Assembly: GCA_015059185.1 (NCBI GenBank)
Contig: SVAY01000005.1
Location: 36,450-100,449 of the forward strand
Length of the DNA: 64,000 nt
Source: Erysipelotrichaceae bacterium
Lineage (GTDB): Bacteria > Bacillota_I > Bacilli_A > RFN20 > CAG-826
Reading direction: 5' to 3'
Positions 53,505 to 61,478 of the stretch are shown here, piece by piece. Position 1 is the stretch's first letter, and each line of letters starts with the position of its first letter. The notes beneath the pieces are model-generated. The model worked only from the letters and a program-made list of their open reading frames with translations. It was not told the origin of the DNA and did not search any database. The translations under genes were made by a program, and so were the position numbers.

Positions 53505-55877
53505 ATGAAATTCTATGAAATGAAAGATGTTTATAATTTTATTAAAAATGATTTACATCCGATGGATACCCCAGAATGGCAAAACTATAAGAAAGTGATG
53601 GATAAGTTCTTTATGGAACTCGAACCATACTTTGAGCCAATCGATGGGAAGAATAAATATAGAACAATTGCCCCTAAAGACTTTAAACGTATCGCTCCAC
53701 TATTTGACGAAGCAATGAAGGCGAGTAATGACTTTGTCCATTCTTATGACAATATCATTCCAGAAAATAATCCTCACCTTCCTCCAATAAATGACGTCAT
53801 CATCAATCTTAATAATGAATTCCTCTCTAAAGCATATGTGGAATTTAAGAATGTGAAGCCTAATCCCCACTTCGCTTTAAGAGATCAGATGGAAGAGTTC
53901 CGTTATACCGCGGTACAAATCACTAGTGATGATGTTAAAAAAGTTGGAGCGAACCAATCTTCTAGATTAGGACTTAATGTTAATCTTAACGGAAAAGATG
54001 TAAAAGGCGTCTTTACTCCTACTACCTTCTTCTCGTTTAAAAAAGAAGTTACTGATATCTTCCCAGCTATGGCGAATAGATATCCTAAATATAAAGACTT
54101 CTTTAATGCCTTTGATCCAGAAACCTTCTATACCAAGAATGCCGTTAATTCTAACTTTAATGGATTCTATACAAAAGAAGGAGTTCTTAAAAGCGGTCCA
54201 TTTGCATCTGACACCTTAAATGAATATTTCACTGGCCTCAATCTCGGTCCTAATAATCAAGTTATTAAATATGTAAATAAATATAGAAATGATCCAGATT
54301 TCTTTGATGCGGTATTTAGCTTTGCTGGTGAAGTAGAGAAGTATCGTACTCAAATTGGTCTTAACTCAAACGGTATCGGGATGAAAGAAGGCGAAAGAGT
54401 TGATAACCGTAACAGTGCGATGTCCGCTGTCGCTAACTTACTTGGTAGACCTAACTTACTCGTCAAGACTAGACCACTCGCGATATATGATGATAAAGGT
54501 CATAAGGTCCAAGAAGGTACCTTCATGGAATTCGCGAAAGGTAAAGATATCAATAACCTCGCTCCGATCGACGAGATGCGTCTCGCGGATGAGAGTAGCT
54601 TTGATACCCCAGAATTTAAGCGTCAACTTGCTGATATGCAAATATTAGACTATATATGCGGTAACATCGACCGTCACTCTGGTAACATGCTCTATGACTA
54701 TGATCCAGAGACCAAGAAAGTCAAAGGCCTTATTGGTATTGATAATGACTGTTCCTTCTTAAAGAATGACCTTAAATCTCCTCTTAATCCTCTTGTCCGT
54801 TTACCAGGTATCAACTGTCTTAAAGTCATCGATGAAGAAATGGCGGAGAGAGTTAGTAAACTCACTGAAGGTGAACTTAAGAATACACTTCACGGCTTTG
54901 GATTAGACCAAAAAGCTATCGATAAAGCGTGGGAAAGAACTCGCCAACTTCAAGACGCTATTAGAATTGCTCATAGATACGATGATAATGGTCGACTCAG
55001 ATTATCAGATAATAATGAGAAGATTAGAATCAACATCGTCGGTAAAGATAGTTGGTCTAAACTCAGTTTAGAGAAATTAGGAGGTGGCGGTTATAAGAAC
55101 TACTTCCGTATGATTAAAGAATCTGCTTTCTGGATTGATAAAAAAGAGCCAGTATTCCCTAAACTTAAACGTGGCCATGAGGCTGCTATGATCGGACTCA
55201 ATGCCGCAGTCGAGAAAGGACAGACATCCACCTTATATAAACAAGCTAAAGACGCTAGCCCATGGTTCTTTGCTTCTAATAGATATAAGAACATCTTAAC
55301 TAAATTAAAAGAATATAATGATGAACCAATAGAATTAGAACAAGGACTCATTAAACTTGATCAAGCTAAGTTTACTAAATTAGATGAACTTAAGAACGCT
55401 ATCAACACATATAAGAGTGAAAAAATAAGAGATGGCTTTATCGATAAAGACTGGAACCTCACTAGAGCAGTCACTGGTAAAGACTTAGACCGTATCAATC
55501 TTGTGAAAGGTATGGAAAACTATGTTAAGAGTGTTGAAGAAGCCAAAGCTAATGCTTTACTAGCCAAAGAAAAATTAGACGCAAGAAGAGCCTATGCTGA
55601 TCAAGCTAATAAATTCATTGGTAAGGGTAGAGATATCAAAGAAGGCTTAGTAGCAATTAAACTAGAAGAAGAAAAAGCTAATCAGCCAATCGTACAAGAA
55701 GAGATCAACGCTAGTGATAACATCACCCATGATATCGTTAATGATAAAGGTGAAGAGATCTATTCCTTCTTAAAGAAAGAAGACCTCTTTGAACCAGAAG
55801 AAAAAGAAAAAGAAGCTAATAGTGAAAACGATATCGAAAAAGAAATAGCTAAAGAAGATCTCGCTAAATCTATCTAA
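53505..55877 (+). CDS. Large PI3K/HipA-like protein kinase, putative effector
   Basis: 790 residues, family not recognised by name. A kinase core is visible: catalytic loop CGNIDRHSGNMLYDY (about 386-400), with the DRHxxN pattern of PI3/4-kinases and HipA, and GLIGIDNDCSF (about 409-419), where IDND replaces DFG. An N-lobe-like segment precedes it (RNSAMSAVANLLGRPNLLV, about 303-320). Residues 1-280 and 430-600 are alpha-helical and unassigned; about 630-790 is coiled coil followed by a repetitive acidic tail (KEDLFEPEEKEKEAN). There is no signal peptide. The start ATG has AAGAAGG seven bases upstream. Two decayed copies of the 3' end follow downstream. It could phosphorylate host or bacterial targets. 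Confidence 0.75.
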   Translation: MKFYEMKDVYNFIKNDLHPMDTPEWQNYKKVMDKFFMELEPYFEPIDGKNKYRTIAPKDFKRIAPLFDEAMKASNDFVHSYDNIIPENNPHLPPINDVIINLNNEFLSKAYVEFKNVKPNPHFALRDQMEEFRYTAVQITSDDVKKVGANQSSRLGLNVNLNGKDVKGVFTPTTFFSFKKEVTDIFPAMANRYPKYKDFFNAFDPETFYTKNAVNSNFNGFYTKEGVLKSGPFASDTLNEYFTGLNLGPNNQVIKYVNKYRNDPDFFDAVFSFAGEVEKYRTQIGLNSNGIGMKEGERVDNRNSAMSAVANLLGRPNLLVKTRPLAIYDDKGHKVQEGTFMEFAKGKDINNLAPIDEMRLADESSFDTPEFKRQLADMQILDYICGNIDRHSGNMLYDYDPETKKVKGLIGIDNDCSFLKNDLKSPLNPLVRLPGINCLKVIDEEMAERVSKLTEGELKNTLHGFGLDQKAIDKAWERTRQLQDAIRIAHRYDDNGRLRLSDNNEKIRINIVGKDSWSKLSLEKLGGGGYKNYFRMIKESAFWIDKKEPVFPKLKRGHEAAMIGLNAAVEKGQTSTLYKQAKDASPWFFASNRYKNILTKLKEYNDEPIELEQGLIKLDQAKFTKLDELKNAINTYKSEKIRDGFIDKDWNLTRAVTGKDLDRINLVKGMENYVKSVEEAKANALLAKEKLDARRAYADQANKFIGKGRDIKEGLVAIKLEEEKANQPIVQEEINASDNITHDIVNDKGEEIYSFLKKEDLFEPEEKEKEANSENDIEKEIAKEDLAKSI

Positions 55878-55888
55878 GATTAATAAAA

Positions 55889-55932
55889 AGAATTCCGAAT
55901 AGTATCAGCACTATCAAATGGAATTCTTTTTT
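55889..55932 (+). terminator. Terminator of the kinase gene
   Basis: AGAATTCC/GGAATTCT stem enclosing an inner ATAGT/ACTAT pair, followed by six T. A related hairpin ends the pseudogene copy at 59218-59253. Confidence 0.9.
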
Positions 55933-55950
55933 GTTTGTTATGAAAACGGA

Positions 55951-56175
55951 CTACTCACCGTTTAATTCTTCTCCGAACTCGAATTCTACAAGTTCTGGAG
56001 CATGACAAGCAGTTTTTTCTCTTTTTCTTTTTGCGTGTTCTTTTATACGCTTCATATAATCAAGAGAATTAGTTTTAGCAATATTTGGTCGGAGTGATTT
56101 GCAATATTTATTATCTATGAAGCAGGAATCTATACTCTTTAAAACAATTTCAAATATATAACCAGTATCATTCAA
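55951..56175 (-). CDS. Possible small protein, doubtful
   Basis: A 74-residue open frame that can only begin with TTG and has no ribosome site at the right distance; an in-frame stop lies eight codons upstream. The middle is Lys/Arg-rich (MKRIKEHAKRKREK) and the end is acidic. It follows the CPCC-type gene by 50 bases in the same direction, so it could be a decayed member of that cassette. Confidence 0.3.
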   Translation of the reverse strand: MNDTGYIFEIVLKSIDSCFIDNKYCKSLRPNIAKTNSLDYMKRIKEHAKRKREKTACHAPELVEFEFGEELNGE

Positions 56176-56225
56176 CCCTTCTACTGTTCCAAAGAACTAT
56201 TGATATGCGGGAATTAAGCTAATGT

Positions 56226-56729
56226 CTATTTTGTGTGTTTGCGAGGAAAGGCTTTGAATTTTGGATTTATTTTCCTTTGTTCTTCAAACCATTTTTTACG
56301 TTCGTTAAAAGACATATGTAATGGATGGGTTTTATAGTCAGGATCATCTTCAAATCCGTTATCTTCCCACCCACAAACTGGACAAATATCATAAGTTAGC
56401 GAATCTTTGAATTCATATTCGCCACACAATGGGCACTTATGTGGTTCTGGATCACCAATAAAATCTAAATAATATTCCCATTTAGGGTTCTCTTTGATTT
56501 TGTTTTTATACCATTCTTTATATTCGTTTAACGACATTTCATTTGATTCATTTTTAAGATTTGGATCAGCAACCTGCTCTAAATCGTAAAACCATCCGCA
56601 CTTGCGGCATTGTGTAGTGTTTGGTGTTTTACCAAGTTGTTCAATATCCACATCCAACAATTCGGAAAAATAGAATTTCCCACAAACTGGGCAAATCATA
56701 GGTTTTATCTGCTTCAAATTTTTATCCAT
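56226..56729 (-). CDS. CPCC-type Cys-rich protein, putative immunity factor
   Basis: 167 residues with two zinc-ribbon units: CPVC (13, 16) with CRKC (41, 44), and CPLC (99, 102) with CPVC (116, 119) followed by GWEDNGFEDDPDY. The second unit matches the Cys_rich_CPCC family, members of which commonly sit next to polymorphic or contact-dependent toxins as immunity proteins. It overlaps the toxin-like gene upstream by 16 bases and so is coupled to it. Two tandem ribbons in one protein is more than usual. Confidence 0.78.
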   Translation of the reverse strand: MDKNLKQIKPMICPVCGKFYFSELLDVDIEQLGKTPNTTQCRKCGWFYDLEQVADPNLKNESNEMSLNEYKEWYKNKIKENPKWEYYLDFIGDPEPHKCPLCGEYEFKDSLTYDICPVCGWEDNGFEDDPDYKTHPLHMSFNERKKWFEEQRKINPKFKAFPRKHTK

Positions 56730-57097
56730 GTTTTTACTCCTTTTTTTGAATAATACCAGAATCTGTCTCCTGTATGACGGTATGAAATCACATACCCATC
56801 CTTAGTTACTTCAGCCATTCTGCCATTCCTTGAATCATATTTATATGTTGTTCCTTTATAGTCGACAACGCTTTTATAGTTTTTTCTATCAACTTCATTA
56901 GCGAAGTGGACTGCTTTGGCGGCATATTCTTGCTTTGTTTTGGCACCAAATTCTTTTCCGTGGTCTATAAAATGTTGATCCAATCCACCACGGCTAAAAT
57001 CTTTTGCCCATGGGTAGTTTATGTTTTCGGTTGCTTCACCACGATGATGTGCGCCATTAGTATTACCATAGCGCATACTTGCTCCTTTAGTTGGCAT
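56714..57097 (-). CDS. Orphan BECR-type nuclease toxin module
   Basis: 127 residues. The sequence LDQHFIDHGKEFGAKTKQEY, then FANEVD, then a TTYKYDSRNGRMAEVTKDGYV segment and HTGDRFWYYSKKG fits the Barnase-EndoU-colicin-RelE (BECR) nuclease fold normally found at the C-terminus of CdiA or phage-type toxins, with conserved His and Arg/Tyr residues. Here it is free-standing with its own ATG and a near-perfect AAGGAGGTGA site, and no delivery domain. The overlapping CPCC-type gene is the likely antitoxin or immunity partner. It would cleave RNA in the cytosol. Confidence 0.68.
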   Translation of the reverse strand: MPTKGASMRYGNTNGAHHRGEATENINYPWAKDFSRGGLDQHFIDHGKEFGAKTKQEYAAKAVHFANEVDRKNYKSVVDYKGTTYKYDSRNGRMAEVTKDGYVISYRHTGDRFWYYSKKGVKTWIKI

Positions 57098-57767
57098 GAG
57101 ATCTCACCTCCTTATTCCTTTCATCCATGAATGAATCAAAGAGATGAAACTCAACCACATCTTTATAATCATCAATAATATCATATGGAAGATGTCCGAT
57201 AATTATAAAGCCCTTGGGTTCAAGCTTTTCAATTAATTTAGCAATCCATAATCTCCATTCATATTTTTGTTCTTTTAACTGAACAAAACCATGAACTCCT
57301 AGCGCAATATAAGTGTGTTTTGGAAAAGCATTAAGATATTCATCGTTAATACTGTCAGAACCACCTCTACAGTTAGGAAATAATGGAATACCATTATAAG
57401 CAAAGAAGAACGAAAGAGATAAGTTATCATTCAACTGTGCTTTTTGTTTAACAATAGGCATATCAGTATGAACCGAAAAATCAAATCCGATAATTCCCTT
57501 GCATCGTTTGAAGAATTGAAGATATTTTTTAGGATTTCTTCTTATTCTTTCAAATGTACCATCAGGTGAATAAAAGTAAATATAATAATCACTTAAATCT
57601 CCTTGATAGGTAATTGCCTTAAAGAAAGGCATAACTTTAACTGGTGGGTTTTGAGGAACCATCCATTCTTTTTGTATTGGATATTCTTCCTCTTTTGTAA
57701 AATCCGCTCCTTCCACCAAGAAAGCTTGAAACGAATCTTCGACTATTCCGTCTTTATCTTTGTACAT
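57087..57767 (-). CDS. DUF4417 protein
   Basis: 226 residues matching DUF4417: DYYIYFYSPDGTFERIRRNPKKY, then CKGIIGFDFSVHTDMP, then IPLFPNCRGGSDS and YIALGVHGFV. The family is common in mobile and phage-type cassettes; its role is unknown. It overlaps the nuclease-like gene by 11 bases and comes first in that three-gene set, so it may be a second toxin component or a regulator. Confidence 0.72.
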   Translation of the reverse strand: MYKDKDGIVEDSFQAFLVEGADFTKEEEYPIQKEWMVPQNPPVKVMPFFKAITYQGDLSDYYIYFYSPDGTFERIRRNPKKYLQFFKRCKGIIGFDFSVHTDMPIVKQKAQLNDNLSLSFFFAYNGIPLFPNCRGGSDSINDEYLNAFPKHTYIALGVHGFVQLKEQKYEWRLWIAKLIEKLEPKGFIIIGHLPYDIIDDYKDVVEFHLFDSFMDERNKEVRSHAN

Positions 57768-57815
57768 TATAGTGCCTCTCCTTTCTCGCCATCTTGGCGG
57801 TACAAATTTTTGACG

Positions 57816-57897
57816 GATATGCTATAATGTACTTTGCTAAGGTGTGCACTCTAGCATATCTTAAATCACAGTTGTTCCAGCAATTGTGATTTTTTTA
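57816..57897 (+). ncRNA. Structured intergenic segment, possible small RNA with terminator
   Basis: A TATAAT (57823-57828) lies in the left arm of GATATGCTA/TAGCATATC (57816-57824, 57852-57860), and a second hairpin AATCACA/TGTGATT (57864-57870, 57885-57891) ends in seven T. If transcribed rightward from just after the TATAAT it would give a short RNA of about 60-65 bases, but no good -35 is seen, so this is tentative. The same hairpin may terminate the leftward immA gene. Confidence 0.35.
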
Positions 57898-57903
57898 TGT
57901 TTG

Positions 57904-58461
57904 TTATCTAATAACTTCTTCTTGAATTTTATTGTATCTCACCTCCGCCGCCATTCTTGAAACGTGATATGTCTTTCTGATTTCTTCTTCATCCATTTTG
58001 ATGCATTCTTCGAAAGGCATTAAGAATTCAGAAGCAAACGTATCAGCTTGCCATTCTGGATCACAATACGGAGGGACATACACGTCATCAGCCACTCTAG
58101 TTAGTCTCACATCATTTTGCAAATAATGAAGTAGATAATGACCGAGTTCATGAATTAGAGTAAACGCACCTCTTCTATACGATCTTCTGCAAGCTTGTTC
58201 CATTACACTTTCTTTAATATAAATAATGCCTGTCGACATATCGGTATAAGCCTCCTCTCTATCGTAGAAGACTTCATGGTCATCAGGCATAATTCTATAG
58301 TCAAAGTCGAGCCCTTGTTCAGCAAATAAAATTGATAACGCATCAAACAATTTAGGCGCATGAATAAAATCGGTATTCTTATACCCTAATAATTGTCTAA
58401 TTTTCTTTGCATAACTTCTAATTGCTGCCCTACTCATGGGGCTAACTCGGCTTTTGCTCAT
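57904..58461 (-). CDS. ImmA/IrrE metallopeptidase
   Basis: 185 residues. The zinc site HELGH is at residues 104-108, with downstream Glu in QADTFASEFLMP (about 138-149). ImmA-type peptidases cleave a partner XRE repressor to trigger mobile-element or stress genes. The XRE gene is one base upstream, the standard arrangement. The C-terminus has the YHVSRMAAEVRYN segment typical of the family. It lies next to the toxin-like cassette and may control it. Confidence 0.93.
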   Translation of the reverse strand: MSKSRVSPMSRAAIRSYAKKIRQLLGYKNTDFIHAPKLFDALSILFAEQGLDFDYRIMPDDHEVFYDREEAYTDMSTGIIYIKESVMEQACRRSYRRGAFTLIHELGHYLLHYLQNDVRLTRVADDVYVPPYCDPEWQADTFASEFLMPFEECIKMDEEEIRKTYHVSRMAAEVRYNKIQEEVIR

Positions 58462-58462
58462 A

Positions 58463-58810
58463 TTACTTTAGCTTATTGAGAATATCGAGACACTCTTCGT
58501 CAGAAATGTCATTAAGTTTTCTTGATAATGCAAAAACAAGTTTTCTTTGTTCAATAGAAACCGTTGATAAATCAATATCAATTTCTTTTGCAGATTCAGC
58601 TTCGGCTTGTCTCATAATCTCACTCCTTTCTTTATTAAGGTGATATTTTTCAATGATCTTATCGACCATTCCGCCTGGAATATTTCTACTTCCAGCTTCA
58701 ATTGCTGATAAATACGATATCGAAATGCCAAGTTTTTTCGCCATGGTATGGATGTTTTCCTCTTTATCGATACGTAGTTTACGTAGTTCTTTCCCAAAAG
58801 TGGTTGCCAT
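58463..58810 (-). CDS. XRE repressor, partner of ImmA
   Basis: 115 residues from ATG 58810 (AGGAGG six bases upstream; the longer frame to 58828 has no better site). The HTH is LRKLRIDKEENIHTMAKKLGISISYLSAIEAGS (about 8-40). The C-terminal helices are short. It is the likely substrate of the metallopeptidase encoded one base downstream. Upstream, 58811-58980 holds AT-rich sequence with no clear dyad. Confidence 0.9.
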   Translation of the reverse strand: MATTFGKELRKLRIDKEENIHTMAKKLGISISYLSAIEAGSRNIPGGMVDKIIEKYHLNKERSEIMRQAEAESAKEIDIDLSTVSIEQRKLVFALSRKLNDISDEECLDILNKLK

Positions 58811-59001
58811 AGTTTTCCTCCTAGTCACTCAAGGTTTGCCTTTATATGACACTTTAATTAAAACACACAAACAAAACCAAAACAACAATTTTTGTGTAAA
58901 AACACCTACAATTTTGTGTGTTCTTTCTTTAAAGCTTTTTAATACATTGTATTACAGTTTTTTACACTGATAACATTTTTTAAAAAACTTATAGGCTAGG
59001 A

Positions 59002-59205
59002 GAGGAAAAAGCTAATCAACCAATCGTGCAAGAAGAGATCAACGCTAGTGATAACATCACCCATGATATCGTTAATGATAAAGGTGAAGAGATCTATTCC
59101 TTCTTAAAGAAAGAAGACTTATTCGAACCAGAAGAAAAAGAAGTTCATAGTGAAAACGATATCGAAAAAGAAATAGATAAAGAAGATCTCGCTAAATCTA
59201 TCTAG
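59002..59205 (+). pseudogene. 3' fragment of a second PI3K/HipA-like kinase gene
   Basis: A 67-codon frame with no start reads EEKANQPIVQEE to DLAKSI and the stop, matching the last 66-70 residues of the kinase at 53505-55877 with few changes. It is followed by the same kind of terminator. Everything upstream of this point is unrelated, so the 5' part was lost or replaced. Confidence 0.92.
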
Positions 59206-59217
59206 GATAAATAAAAA

Positions 59218-59253
59218 GAATTCCCTTGGGTAACACACCTGAGGGAATTTTTT
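59218..59253 (+). terminator. Terminator after the kinase pseudogene
   Basis: GAATTCCCT/AGGGAATT stem followed by six T, a variant of the terminator after the intact kinase gene. Confidence 0.85.
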
Positions 59254-59381
59254 GTGAGATAAAGGCTATAATAGTAAGTATTATCTTTCATTTGCACCTT
59301 GTTTTACAATTTTTAGTGTGCATTTACAAGAAATAACATAAACAATTCTCTAGGTGATAATTTTAGGTATTTTTTAACATA

Positions 59382-59432
59382 AACAAGCAAGAAGAACAGC
59401 CCCCACTTCTATAAGTGGTGGGACCATGTCAC
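59382..59432 (+). mobile_element. Orphan IS200/IS605-type hairpin end
   Basis: CAAGCAAGAAGAACAGCC leads into CCCACTTCTATAAGTGGTGGG and ends CATGTCAC. This palindrome with the GTGACATAC-type boundary is typical of TnpB-associated element ends. No transposase is nearby. Confidence 0.75.
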
Positions 59433-59608
59433 ATAATAATTCCTGTTAATCATATGCTCTTCCGCAATTTCCTGACATTTTCCGGTTTTTTGCGATTTCA
59501 TTACAACAGTTGATGATCTATTTTCAAACATCAATTTCTTTTTTACAATTTTTCGGTGGAATTTAAACAAAAATGTAAAAGTTCAACCGCAAAATAGCAT
59601 TTTCTACT

Positions 59609-59662
59609 GTGAATCTCCCATAAACTAAAGATAAATGGGTTTTCTATCATGTATTATATAAA
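59609..59662. repeat. Second copy of the 54-bp dispersed repeat
   Basis: Matches 53322-53375 with about five changes, including the CCCAT/ATGGG hairpin and CATGTATTATATAAA. Confidence 0.7.
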
Positions 59663-59810
59663 ATCCCAGAAATGGATTAAAATAAATCCTATTTTTGCAC
59701 GAATTAAATCCAAGAAATTTAAAAGAACAAATCCAAATTTATAATATTTCAAGTAAAATCCTTATAGAAACGTTTCTGTTTTTGGGAAATTCCAAGTGGC
59801 TTCATACACT

Positions 59811-59858
59811 AATATCGAAAAAGTAATAGATAAAGAAGACCTAGCTAAATCTATCTAA
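59811..59858 (+). pseudogene. Second 3' fragment of the kinase family
   Basis: Fifteen codons reading NIEKVIDKEDLAKSI and a stop, as in the intact kinase end. Only this tip is left. Confidence 0.8.
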
Positions 59859-60008
59859 GATGAATAACCTGTTTTGTTAACTCTATTTTGCAAGCAAACT
59901 ATCGTCTCGGTATGGGATGAAACAAGAATTGAATACATCTGTGGGGAGTGTTGAGCCTACTTAAATAACATGTCTTTTGTATGTGGAGACTAGCTAAATA
60001 ACATATCT

Positions 60009-61277
60009 CTATATAAATCTTTCGTTTTTGAGCATGAAGTTAATAAGGTTCATGTGCTTGACACCACTTCTCTTTTGCAAAAGTTTGTCGAGCGTTAATA
60101 AATATCTCGGATACCCGTCGGTAATTGTTTCTAACGGTGCGTATTCTCTTTCTTCGGTAATCAATTTTCCGTTTTCATCATACATATCATTAAAGATACG
60201 CATCGCGACTTGAATGTATGCATAATCAAGGGTGATTTCATCTCTAGCAATAAAATCAACTTCAAGTTTTCCAATTCTTCCAACCGAAGCAGAATAATTG
60301 TTTGAAAGCAAATAATTATAAACAATATTTTCTAAAGTTGGACCATAATTAATCCTGTTGTCTGTCTGATTGGCAAAGTAAAAGCTCAAATCCGAAAGAT
60401 AATATTTTTCTTCTCCGTTAAGCGATGTTTTGCTCTTCATATCAAAACGATGACAGCAAGATATAATTTTTACATCTTCAAGTATCTTTAAATATGAATA
60501 GACAGTGTTATTGCTTGGTCTTTTCCCATTGACCTGTTCTAAATAATCGCAAAGCGAAATAACTGAAGTTGTGGCACCAAAGTTGTTAATGATATATGTT
60601 TGAATTTGGTTGAATAGGTGTCTGTTTTTAATCTTTTTATTCTTTTTAACGTCCTTCTCATATATTTCATCAATAATGCTTTTTACGTAATTGCGCTTTT
60701 CAAGAATGGTATCGTATTTTACCGCAAGTGGAAAACCGCCTTCTAATATATAGTTGTTAAGTTCGATTTCTAAGTCATTATCGATTGACTTTTTGAAGAA
60801 TTTCTTCATTTCAATATATTCAAAAAAAGATAATGTGCCAACATTGAATTCTAAATATCGACCAGTTAATTTTGTGGCTAATTCTCCAGATAACAAATAA
60901 GCATTGCTTCCGGTTATAAAAATGGAACAATTATCATCTTCTCTAAAAGCATTAATCACTTCTTCGAAATCTTTTACATTTTGTATTTCGTCAATGAATA
61001 GGTATTTATCTCCTTTAATGGGATCAAGTTTACTTGCAAGAATATCTTCAAGTTGGTCAGCTTTTTTAACTCTTCTATAAGGCCTTTTATCGAGATTCAA
61101 ATAAACAATGCTGTTTTCATCTACACCACTTTTGATTAGCTCTTTCGCGATCAACTGCATCAAAGATGATTTTCCACTTCTTCTAACGCCGGTAATAACT
61201 TTGATTAAATCGTTTTCATGATAAAAAGGTCTGATTTTCTTTAGATACAATTCTCTTGGATATAATTTTTTACGCAT
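60009..61277 (-). CDS. AAA ATPase with DUF4143 domain
   Basis: 422 residues from ATG 61277 (GAGGTG eight bases upstream). Walker A is TGVRRSGKSSLM (about 30-41), Walker B YLFIDEIQN, sensor TGSNAYLLSGELA. The C-terminal DUF4143 domain ends with the nuclease-like core KLEVDFIARDEITLDYAYIQVA, in which the Lys of ExK is absent (QVA in place of EVK). Like its relative at 48756 it has a QVA ending, so these two may be nuclease-inactive. It has a normal ribosome site, unlike the leaderless ones. Confidence 0.86.
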   Translation of the reverse strand: MRKKLYPRELYLKKIRPFYHENDLIKVITGVRRSGKSSLMQLIAKELIKSGVDENSIVYLNLDKRPYRRVKKADQLEDILASKLDPIKGDKYLFIDEIQNVKDFEEVINAFREDDNCSIFITGSNAYLLSGELATKLTGRYLEFNVGTLSFFEYIEMKKFFKKSIDNDLEIELNNYILEGGFPLAVKYDTILEKRNYVKSIIDEIYEKDVKKNKKIKNRHLFNQIQTYIINNFGATTSVISLCDYLEQVNGKRPSNNTVYSYLKILEDVKIISCCHRFDMKSKTSLNGEEKYYLSDLSFYFANQTDNRINYGPTLENIVYNYLLSNNYSASVGRIGKLEVDFIARDEITLDYAYIQVAMRIFNDMYDENGKLITEEREYAPLETITDGYPRYLLTLDKLLQKRSGVKHMNLINFMLKNERFI

Positions 61278-61286
61278 GTAAATCAC

Positions 61287-61478
61287 CTCGCAACACTAAT
61301 ATATCACGAAATAATATGTTTATCTGCATTTTTTTGATTTTTTTTAAAATTATTTCAGTTTAGACCACTATTTCGGAGAATTAAGCTAACGACAGTCTCG
61401 GTATTGGGTTGAAATGGAAACATGACAAGCCTTTGTTATTTCTGAAAAATAAAAAAGTAAAAATGACGCTTAGATAAA
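61287..61478. other. Intergenic, no recognised feature
   Basis: Between the ATPase start and the end of the Fic-like gene. It is AT-rich with a T8 run. No array or promoter as clear as those of the other ATPases was found. Confidence 0.4.

Larger units (their letters stand above)
59206..60008. other. Gene-poor stretch with decayed repeats
   Basis: Holds the terminator, an IS200/IS605-type hairpin end, the 54-bp repeat and a second kinase-end fragment listed separately. The rest is AT-rich with no open frame of interest. Confidence 0.5.

Noticed and set aside
55951..56175. Confident small gene after the CPCC-type gene
   Set aside because: Only a TTG start without a ribosome site is available; kept as a low-confidence entry.
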